Of a stretch of DNA of 58,542 nucleotides, positions 52,127 through 58,542 are shown in pieces. Numbering within the stretch: the first letter of the stretch is position 1; each line of letters begins with the position of its first letter. The stretch covers positions 30,761 to 89,302 of the forward strand of contig NZ_JHYQ01000020.1 in the NCBI RefSeq assembly GCF_000621325.1, in the 5' to 3' direction. A program made the position numbers and the translations under genes. The stretch is from Thiothrix lacustris DSM 21227 (GTDB taxonomy: Bacteria; Pseudomonadota; Gammaproteobacteria; Thiotrichales; Thiotrichaceae). The notes under the pieces are model-generated. The model was not told the origin of the DNA. It saw only the letters and a list, made by a program, of their open reading frames with translations, and searched no databases.

Positions 52127-53278
52127 ATGACTAACGAGCATACCTTTCCACTAATTTTAGTCGACACTGAAGGTTCTGATGAAAAGCTGTTCGAGCATAT
52201 CGAAAGAGCCATACTGGCGGGTGCAAAAAGTCTGTTAATACTGGCTTGTGATGCGAATGCTTTCACAAGCAATCAACTGAACGCGCGTCTTCAACGTATC
52301 CCTATTCCAGTTTTTGGTGGCATTTTTCCTGAGATTGTGGCGGGGAGAAGTAAGTTGGTTCGGGGAAGTATTGTGTGCGGCTTGGATGTGGTGGCGAGCG
52401 TGTATCATATTGAGAATCTCTCTGATCCCAATGAAGATTACCTCGTTCATGCAGAACAATTGGTGGCGGCAACTGTACCCGGTGCGACGTTAGTGACCTT
52501 GGTCGATGGCTTGAGCCAGTGTATTTCTACCTTTTTGGAGCATTTGTATGAGGCGTTGGGAGCGCGTAATCAATACATTGGTGGTGGTGCTGGGTCGTTA
52601 AGTTTGGTGCAAAAGCCCTGCTTGTTTAGTAACCAAGGTTTGCGTCAGGATTGTGCGCAGATTGCGGTGATTGATTGGCCGATTAGCATCGGTATTGAAC
52701 ATGGTTGGAAAAAGTTTGCGGGGCCTTTTTTCGTCACGGGGGCGCATGATAATACCATTACTAGCTTGGATTACCGCCCAGCCTTTGAGGTGTATCGTGA
52801 GGAAATTGAGGCGGATAGTCATCGTCGATTTAGTCGTACTAATTTTCATGAGTTGGCAAAAGCTTATCCTTTTGGATTGGAGCGCTTAAAGGGCAGTGTG
52901 GTGGTTCGTGACCCTTTACGTCATGAAGGCAATAATTTGGTGTGTATCGGGGAGGTGCCTGCTAATCATATTATCTACCTTCTGAAAGGGGATGCTGAGA
53001 GTTTATTGGCAGCTTCTAGCCAATGTGCGCTCTACGCCTGCGTTCAAGTTCGTCCAAAAGTGGCGCTATTATTCGATTGCATTAGTCGTGTGTTGTTTTT
53101 GCAAGATCGCTTTACAGAGGAAATTGATAATATTCTCGACGTGTTACCCGACAATGTTCCCTTGATAGGTGTGTTGTCGTTGGGCGAGATTGCGGATGCT
53201 GGCCATACCTGCCTTGAGTTTTTCAATAAAACCACGGTATTGGGTGTGTTGGGGGCAGGTGAAGAGGAATGCGCATGA
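52127..53278 (+). CDS. FIST domain sensory protein
   Basis: The 383-residue cytosolic protein has FIST N and FIST C regions: [12 protein letters not shown] and [11 protein letters not shown] near residue 60-85, [21 protein letters not shown], then [18 protein letters not shown] and [24 protein letters not shown] domains occur in signal proteins and are proposed to bind small ligands, perhaps amino acids. The stop overlaps the start of a hybrid kinase gene by four bases, so the two likely form a sensor-kinase pair. No signal peptide is visible. Confidence 0.9.
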   Translation: MTNEHTFPLILVDTEGSDEKLFEHIERAILAGAKSLLILACDANAFTSNQLNARLQRIPIPVFGGIFPEIVAGRSKLVRGSIVCGLDVVASVYHIENLSDPNEDYLVHAEQLVAATVPGATLVTLVDGLSQCISTFLEHLYEALGARNQYIGGGAGSLSLVQKPCLFSNQGLRQDCAQIAVIDWPISIGIEHGWKKFAGPFFVTGAHDNTITSLDYRPAFEVYREEIEADSHRRFSRTNFHELAKAYPFGLERLKGSVVVRDPLRHEGNNLVCIGEVPANHIIYLLKGDAESLLAASSQCALYACVQVRPKVALLFDCISRVLFLQDRFTEEIDNILDVLPDNVPLIGVLSLGEIADAGHTCLEFFNKTTVLGVLGAGEEECA

Positions 53279-54942
53279 CACCGACATTAGAGCTTATTTC
53301 GATTCAATATGCCTTGGCATTATTGGTTGGGCAAGATTTGGATTTGCGGACGATGTTACGCAAATTTTTACCCTCAACACTGAAGTTGTTGAATTGCCGT
53401 AGTGGTTATATTTGGCTTCATCAGCATGAAGCCGTGGTCGGCGTGGATTTGCCAGAACCTGCTTACAGTTATCCCGCCTTACATGGGGGAGTGGCAGAGA
53501 GTCAGCCTGCACTCTCCTCGCATTTACGGCGGATAGTAGCCAATGGGTGGCAAGTTAAAAAGCCCGGTGAAATTATCCAAATCGACAGTTGTTATTATCA
53601 CTTGCTCCCGATTGGTACGAGTGGTTTATTGGTATTATTACGTAACCCACCTTTACCCGATACGCATATGTTGGCGCTTGGCTTGGTGCTGAAGCGCTTA
53701 GAAACCGCCTGTTTAGCTTGTTTGCAACATGCTTATTTGAACGAGGCTCGGCAAGAGGCGTTACTGGCTCAGAAAGCGGCGGAACAGGCACACCAAGCCG
53801 CTGTGCAGGCTAATAAAGCTAAGAGTGAATTTCTGGCGATGATGAGTCATGAAATCCGCACACCGATGAATGGTGTCATGGGGTTGACTGACTTGATGTT
53901 GTACAGCGAGGTATCCCCCCAACAGCGGGAATACCTCGACATGATTAAGTCATCTTCCCGAGCGTTGCTGGATATTATCAATGAAATTCTCGACTTTTCA
54001 CGCATTGAGTCGGGTAGCCTGACGCTTAATTATGCTCCTTTATCGCTGCGTGAATTGATTCGGGATACGTTCCCGCCTTTGACACTGCGTGCTAAGGAAA
54101 AGGCTTTGGCCTTTCATTGGGAGGTTGCGGGGGATGTGCCTGATGCGTTGGATGGCGATGCTGGGCGCTTGCGGCAGATTTTGATCAATCTGGTGGGTAA
54201 TGCCATCAAGTTTACCGAACGTGGGGAGGTGGCTGTTTCGGTGACGCTGCAAAGTGGGGCGGCGGTTGGGCAAGCTTGTGTGTTGTTTGCGATACGGGAT
54301 ACGGGCATTGGGATTGCCCCGGATAAACAGGCTAGTATTTTTCAACCCTTCCAGCAGGCAGATAATTCCATTACTCGTCGTTACGGTGGTACGGGGCTGG
54401 GTTTGGCGATTTCATCCCAATTGGTGGAGATGATGGGCGGGCATTTAAGGGTGGAAAGTGATCCGGGCAACGGCAGTATTTTTCATTTCAGCGCAGTATT
54501 TAATCTGACTGTTAAGCCTCAAACACCACCGCTAGCCAGTGCCCGTTTGACCTTGTTGCAGGCTGACCGTCCACTCGATATTTTGCTGGCGGAAGATAAT
54601 GCGGTGAACCGTATGTTGGCGGTACGGTTACTCAGTAAGGTAGGGCATAAGGTGACGGTAGCAGAAAATGGGCAAGAGGCTATTGATGCATGGTTGGTAA
54701 AACGTCCCGATGTCATCCTGATGGATATGCAAATGCCTGTTATGGATGGGATTGAAGCTAGCCTGCAAATTCGGCAGCAAGAGCAGGCGAGAGGGCTGAT
54801 GTCGACCCCGATCATTGCTCTGACGGCGAATGCGATGAGCAGTGACCGGGACAGGTGTCTTGCCGCTGGTATGGATGATTTCCTCAGTAAACCGTTTAAT
54901 GCACAAGACTTGCTGGATGTATTGATGCGAACCTGTAATTGA
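53275..54942 (+). CDS. Hybrid sensor histidine kinase with receiver domain
   Basis: The 555-residue soluble kinase has a GAF-like N-terminal region (about 1-150), a coiled segment, a HisKA domain with His192 in [14 protein letters not shown], an ATPase domain with [17 protein letters not shown] and GTGLGLAIS, and a receiver domain with Asp484 in [16 protein letters not shown] 53275 overlaps the FIST stop (ATGA) and lies 6 bp after GAGGA; an earlier ATG at 53269 touches that site. No HPt or output regulator is adjacent. Its 3' end overlaps the convergent mgsA by 47 bp. Confidence 0.94.
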   Translation: MTPTLELISIQYALALLVGQDLDLRTMLRKFLPSTLKLLNCRSGYIWLHQHEAVVGVDLPEPAYSYPALHGGVAESQPALSSHLRRIVANGWQVKKPGEIIQIDSCYYHLLPIGTSGLLVLLRNPPLPDTHMLALGLVLKRLETACLACLQHAYLNEARQEALLAQKAAEQAHQAAVQANKAKSEFLAMMSHEIRTPMNGVMGLTDLMLYSEVSPQQREYLDMIKSSSRALLDIINEILDFSRIESGSLTLNYAPLSLRELIRDTFPPLTLRAKEKALAFHWEVAGDVPDALDGDAGRLRQILINLVGNAIKFTERGEVAVSVTLQSGAAVGQACVLFAIRDTGIGIAPDKQASIFQPFQQADNSITRRYGGTGLGLAISSQLVEMMGGHLRVESDPGNGSIFHFSAVFNLTVKPQTPPLASARLTLLQADRPLDILLAEDNAVNRMLAVRLLSKVGHKVTVAENGQEAIDAWLVKRPDVILMDMQMPVMDGIEASLQIRQQEQARGLMSTPIIALTANAMSSDRDRCLAAGMDDFLSKPFNAQDLLDVLMRTCN

Positions 54943-55366
54943 CTTGTTTGGGTATTTCGCTGCGTTTTTGCTGATGGTGAAGTTGCTGTTGCTGAATCAT
55001 GACCAGAATGCAGTCTGCGGTGCTGCGATTATTGGCTACCGGAATATTCATTAAGGTAGCCAGCCGTAATAGTGCTTTGACATCGGCATCATGTGGCGCG
55101 GTGCTCATCGGGTCCCAGAAAAAGATCAGGATGTCGAGTAAACCTTCGGATATTCTTGCGCCAATTTGTTGGTCACCACCGTAAGGGCCACTCAGGAAGC
55201 AACTTACGCCTAGACCGGTTTGTTCCATCACCTGCTTGCCGGTTGTGCCGGTGGCAAACAATTCACAATCAGCGAGGATGCGCCAGTTTTCTTTCGCCCA
55301 GCTAAGGAGTTCGGGTTTGAGGTTGTCATGGGCAACTAAGGCTACCCGTTGTTTGTGTATTTTCAT
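54896..55366 (-). CDS. mgsA: Methylglyoxal synthase
   Basis: MgsA converts dihydroxyacetone phosphate to methylglyoxal, a bypass of lower glycolysis that releases phosphate. It has 156 residues. Motifs are [31 protein letters not shown] (catalytic Asp) and [14 protein letters not shown] (His). The last 15 residues lie antisense within the end of the kinase gene and differ from the E. coli tail, so the C-terminus was probably extended by loss of an earlier stop. Confidence 0.95.
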   Translation of the reverse strand: MKIHKQRVALVAHDNLKPELLSWAKENWRILADCELFATGTTGKQVMEQTGLGVSCFLSGPYGGDQQIGARISEGLLDILIFFWDPMSTAPHDADVKALLRLATLMNIPVANNRSTADCILVMIQQQQLHHQQKRSEIPKQVNYRFASIHPASLVH

Positions 55367-55552
55367 GAAGCCCCCGCTCTGAAATCTACTGAATTTTTGT
55401 TGTTAGAACTTTGTTGTATCGATGGTACAGCAGAGCTGTAGGGTTGTGCATCAAGTGATCATGGGTGTGGATAATATTACCGATAAACGGTATGGCGGCG
55501 TCAGTTGTCAGGTGAATATAATGGCCGGAGAACCAGTCACGCGAGAACAACC

Positions 55553-58207
55553 ATGTCAGCCGAAGCCATCCTCTCCGCCAGCCTTTACCTCCAGCACCAG
55601 CTCGCTCGCCACCCCAACTGGCAAGCCCTGTGCGCCACCAGCCAGCCCTACCGCGAGGGCGAACTCTTCCAGACAATCGCCGCTGAAATCCGCGACATTC
55701 CCGACCACACCACTCTGCTGCACGTCGTTCGCGACATCCGCCACCGCGAAAGCGTGCGCATCGCTTGGCGCGACCTCAGCGGGATGGCAGAACTGGCTGA
55801 AACCCTGCGCACCACTTCCGACCTTGCCGATGGTCTGGTGGATGCCGTGCTCCACTGGTGTTACGCCGAACTCAGCGCCAAACACGGCATACCCCGCAGC
55901 CGCGACGGCGCACCGCAGCAACTGGTGATCCTCGGCATGGGCAAGCTGGGCGGGCGCGAACTCAACTTTTCCTCTGACATTGACCTGATTTTTGCCTTCC
56001 CGGAAAAGGGCGATACCGACGGCAAACGCTCGCTCGACAACCAGACGTTTTTCACCCGCGTCGGGCAACGCCTGATCGGAGTATTGGGGCAAACCACCGC
56101 TGACGGCGTCGCTTACCGCGTCGACATGCGTTTGCGTCCCTTCGGCGAAGTCGGCGCACTCGCGCTATCGTTTGATGGGATGGAGCATTACTACGAAACC
56201 CACGGGCGCGAATGGGAACGCTACGCCCTGATCAAGGCGAGGGTGATCGCAGGCGACCAAGCCAGCGGCGCGGAACTGATGGCACGTTTGCGCCCCTTCG
56301 TTTACCGCCGCTACCTCGATTACGGCGCAGTCGAACAATTGCGCGACATGAAAGCGATGATCAACCGCGAAGCCGAACGCCGTGGCAAGTATCAGGATGT
56401 GAAACTCGGCACAGGCGGGATCCGCGAAATCGAATTCACCGCGCAAGTGTTCCAGCTCATGCGCGGAGGGCCTGTGCCCGAACTGCGTCAGTGCAACCTG
56501 CTGCTGACGCTAGAAGCCCTGCTGGTACAACAACTGCTGAGTGAGGAGGAATATGGGGTGTTGCACCTTGCCTACCATTTCCTGCGGCGCACCGAAAACC
56601 GCCTGCAAATGTGGCATGACGAACAAACTCATTCCCTGCCCGACAAGTCGGAGCAGCAGGCCAGCCTTGCTGCGAGCATGGGCTTTACCGATTGGGAGCG
56701 TTTCCGCACCGAACTCAACCACCATCAGCAAGGCGTGAGCCATATTTTCCAGCGGGTGTTTGCCCTCGAAACCGATGCGTCGCGCCCGATGCCGGAACAC
56801 CCCGCGATTCAGGCTTTGCTGGATAGCCGTTTGTACGCATCCCTTACCGATACCGGGCGCAGCCGCCTGAAGCGCTTGTTGCCTGCGTTGCTGGATGTGT
56901 GCAATGCCACCGCGACCCCGCAAGACACGCTGGAACGTTGCCTGCGGGTGGTGAGCAAGATTGCGCCGCGTTCCGGCTATATTGCGATGCTGGCGGATAA
57001 CCCCGGCGCACTCGACCAGTTTGTGCGGCTGGTCAGCGACAGCTTGTGGATTACCAGCGAGTTGACCTTGCACCCGATTCTGCTCGATCAGATGCTCGAC
57101 CCGCACCAGCTTTACGCCCCGCTCAACCGGGAGGAACTCGGTGCAGCTTTGCGGCTGGAACTAGAGCGTATCGACGCCAACGACACCGAACAGGTGATGG
57201 AACGCTTACGCCAGTTCAAGCAGGCGCAAGTATTACGCACCGCAGCGGCCGACATCACCGGGGTGTTGCCACTGATGAAGGTGTCCGACCAGCTCACTTG
57301 GGTTGCCGAAGCAGTGTTGGAAGAAACCCAGCGTCATGTGTGGGAGACGATGACCGCGCAAGTAGGTGTGCCGTGTTACCAGTTAGAGGGTTTAACCCAT
57401 CAGGCCGGTTTTGCCATTATCGGCTACGGCAAACTGGGTGGTTTGGAACTGGGTTATGGTTCGGATCTCGACATTATTTTCCTGCACGACAGCCAAGGGC
57501 AGGCGCAGCAAACCAACGGCAACAAAGTGCTGGAAAATGCGGTGTTCTACGCGCGTTTTGCGCAAAAGATTATCCATACCCTGACCACCTTCACCCCGGC
57601 AGGGCGTTTGTATGAAACCGATACGCGCTTGCGCCCCAGTGGGGCTTCCGGCTTGCTGGTCAGTAGCCTGAATGCCTTCCGCACCTATCAGCAGGAAAAA
57701 GCGTGGGTGTGGGAACATCAGGCGTTGTTGCGTGCCCGTGTGGTGACGGGTTCGGCAAGCTTACGGGCGCAATTTGAGCAGGTACGCCACGCTGTGCTGT
57801 GCCAACCGCGTGATAAGGCTGCCTTACGCAAGGAAGTCAGCACCATGCGCCAGAAAATGTGGGAAAGCGTCGGTAGTAAGGATGCCAGCGTGTTCAACCT
57901 GAAAAAAGACCCCGGCGGGATTACCGACATCGAATTCATTGTGCAATTCCTGATTCTTGCCCATGCGCACGAACACCCGCAACTGGTGCGTTGGAGTGAC
58001 AATATCCGCCAACTGGAATCCCTGCATCAGGCAGGCATCTTGCCAGAAGTGCAAGCGGAAGCCTTGGCCGATGCTTACCGCAGCTTACGTGACCGCTTGC
58101 ATGAACTGGCCTTGCAAGAACAAGGGGCGACGGTAGAGGCGGGGCAGTTTGCACGGGAACGGGCAGTGGTGCAGGCGGCTTGGAAAGAGTGGATGTTGCA
58201 GGTGTAG
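55553..58207 (+). CDS. glnE: Bifunctional glutamine synthetase adenylyltransferase/deadenylase
   Basis: GlnE turns glutamine synthetase off and on by adding or removing AMP in response to PII and glutamine. From ATG 55553 it has 884 residues, about 60 fewer than E. coli GlnE. Both nucleotidyltransferase domains are present: LGMGKLGGRELNFSSDIDLIF (first, deadenylylating) and GYGKLGGLELGYGSDLDIIF (second, adenylylating), with FETD-type helical linkers. An in-frame GTG or ATG further up adds 16 unrelated residues. The gene is followed by the start of a transposon-type element. Confidence 0.96.
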   Translation: MSAEAILSASLYLQHQLARHPNWQALCATSQPYREGELFQTIAAEIRDIPDHTTLLHVVRDIRHRESVRIAWRDLSGMAELAETLRTTSDLADGLVDAVLHWCYAELSAKHGIPRSRDGAPQQLVILGMGKLGGRELNFSSDIDLIFAFPEKGDTDGKRSLDNQTFFTRVGQRLIGVLGQTTADGVAYRVDMRLRPFGEVGALALSFDGMEHYYETHGREWERYALIKARVIAGDQASGAELMARLRPFVYRRYLDYGAVEQLRDMKAMINREAERRGKYQDVKLGTGGIREIEFTAQVFQLMRGGPVPELRQCNLLLTLEALLVQQLLSEEEYGVLHLAYHFLRRTENRLQMWHDEQTHSLPDKSEQQASLAASMGFTDWERFRTELNHHQQGVSHIFQRVFALETDASRPMPEHPAIQALLDSRLYASLTDTGRSRLKRLLPALLDVCNATATPQDTLERCLRVVSKIAPRSGYIAMLADNPGALDQFVRLVSDSLWITSELTLHPILLDQMLDPHQLYAPLNREELGAALRLELERIDANDTEQVMERLRQFKQAQVLRTAAADITGVLPLMKVSDQLTWVAEAVLEETQRHVWETMTAQVGVPCYQLEGLTHQAGFAIIGYGKLGGLELGYGSDLDIIFLHDSQGQAQQTNGNKVLENAVFYARFAQKIIHTLTTFTPAGRLYETDTRLRPSGASGLLVSSLNAFRTYQQEKAWVWEHQALLRARVVTGSASLRAQFEQVRHAVLCQPRDKAALRKEVSTMRQKMWESVGSKDASVFNLKKDPGGITDIEFIVQFLILAHAHEHPQLVRWSDNIRQLESLHQAGILPEVQAEALADAYRSLRDRLHELALQEQGATVEAGQFARERAVVQAAWKEWMLQV

Positions 58208-58234
58208 GTGTTATTCATCAGTCGTGCGCGAGAT

Positions 58235-58256
58235 ACCCCTGCCTTTAGGCATGGGT
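58235..58256. repeat. Hairpin upstream of tnpB, possible element end
   Basis: ACCCCTGCC and GGCATGGGT pair with one mismatch around TTTA. Imperfect subterminal hairpins of this size near CCTGCC/GGCA are typical of IS200/IS605-type ends. The site lies 27 bp after glnE and 104 bp before tnpB, so the element boundary is probably in 58208-58260. Confidence 0.5.
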
Positions 58257-58359
58257 AGGGATAGCGCGTCGGCGACAGCCGACCCTCTTCTCGCTCCTCC
58301 GTTTGGTTTGCTATCTTCGGTTGTTGACTCTTCACGAAATATACGATATTTTGTGAATA

Positions 58360-58542
58360 ATGAAAACTAAACGCGCCTACAAATTCCGATTCTACCCAGA
58401 CCAACAACAAGAAACGTTGCTGGCTCAGACGTTCGGTTGTGTGCGCTACGTTTACAACAGCATCTTGCGTTACCGCACGGATGCCTACTATCAGGCTCAG
58501 GAAAAAGTTGGGTACACGAAAGCGAGTTCCCAACTGACTGCC
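58360..58542 (+). CDS. TnpB/OrfB family RNA-guided endonuclease (5' part only)
   Basis: From ATG 58360 the frame stays open to the window edge and gives 61 residues beginning MKTKRAYKFRFYPDQQQE, then LLAQTFGCVRYVYNSILRYR. This is the N-terminal helix-turn-helix region of IS605/IS1341 OrfB (TnpB), which together with an omega RNA from the 3' end of its gene cuts DNA at transposon-adjacent sites. The catalytic RuvC part, the omega RNA and any tnpA lie beyond the window. Antisense to it no coding signal is seen. Confidence 0.88.
   Translation, partial: MKTKRAYKFRFYPDQQQETLLAQTFGCVRYVYNSILRYRTDAYYQAQEKVGYTKASSQLTA

Overview
The window looks like a chromosomal segment of a sulfur-oxidising gammaproteobacterium, most likely in or near the Thiothrix group (Thiotrichales). 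This is an inference. It rests on gammaproteobacterial housekeeping operons (glmUS, secB-gpsA-gshB, rplU-rpmA-obgE-proB, rpoZ-spoT-ridA, hslVU, glnE), a two-ATP-cone class Ia ribonucleotide reductase, a probable sulfur-globule protein, and a dithiol ArsR regulator beside rhodanese and glutaredoxin genes. I see no rRNA, tRNA, CRISPR array or prophage. The only clear mobile DNA is an intein in nrdA and a transposon-type tnpB gene cut by the right edge.

Layout. 1-0.5 kb: an exported EF-hand protein with KCG motifs that resembles HvfA-type ribosomal peptides, cut by the left edge. 0.65-6.1 kb: nrdAB with a promoter overlapped by two NrdR-like boxes 32 bp apart; nrdA carries a 378-residue LAGLIDADG intein. 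6.1-6.6 kb: a secreted Gly/Asn-rich protein, probably of sulfur globules. 6.7-8.6 kb: mtnBDC (methionine salvage). 8.6-11.9 kb: glmU-glmS (UDP-GlcNAc synthesis). 12-13.8 kb: SulP anion transporter. 13.9-15.5 kb: moaD, moaE and moaC (molybdopterin). 15.5-18.4 kb: S41 protease and EnvC on the minus strand. 18.4-19.7 kb: ArsR regulator with an operator-like inverted repeat, then rhodanese and grxC. 19.7-22.2 kb: secB, gpsA, gshB. 22.2-26.3 kb: YdcH-like protein, OsmC-like protein, speD, an NlpC/P60 lipoprotein, and an alpha/beta hydrolase with a repeat-rich stalk. 26.4-28.8 kb: rubrerythrin, Fe-S oxidoreductase and DUF3501. 28.8-36.6 kb: ispB, the ribosomal/obgE/proB cluster, apaG, a lytic transglycosylase, ilvE, a zinc-ribbon protein and waaF.

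36.6-45.0 kb holds the most unusual block: two paralogous DUF294 nucleotidyltransferase-like proteins (one with cyclic-nucleotide-binding-like and CBS domains), a tiny membrane protein, an SLC5 symporter fused to a histidine kinase (CrbS/CbrA type), a receiver-only response regulator, and a membrane protein whose kinase-like core has lost its phospho-histidine and is fused to a DnaQ-type 3'-5' exonuclease. Tight spacing and overlapping stop/start codons suggest one transcription unit.

45.1-49.2 kb: rpoZ, a SpoT-family protein with an intact hydrolase motif but a decayed synthetase domain, ridA and ppx. 49.3-51.6 kb: hslVU and DUF971 on the minus strand. 51.8-55.4 kb: a 38-residue membrane microprotein, a FIST sensor with an overlapping hybrid kinase, and mgsA. 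55.5-58.2 kb: glnE, followed by the start of a TnpB-carrying element.

Functional threads: redox and sulfur handling (ArsR/rhodanese/Grx, GshB, OsmC, rubrerythrin cluster, sulfur globule protein), envelope building (GlmUS, WaaF, EnvC, lytic transglycosylase, NlpC) and nutrient or stress signalling (symporter-kinase block, SpoT, Ppx, GlnE). All functional calls rest on reading motifs by eye; no database search was run.
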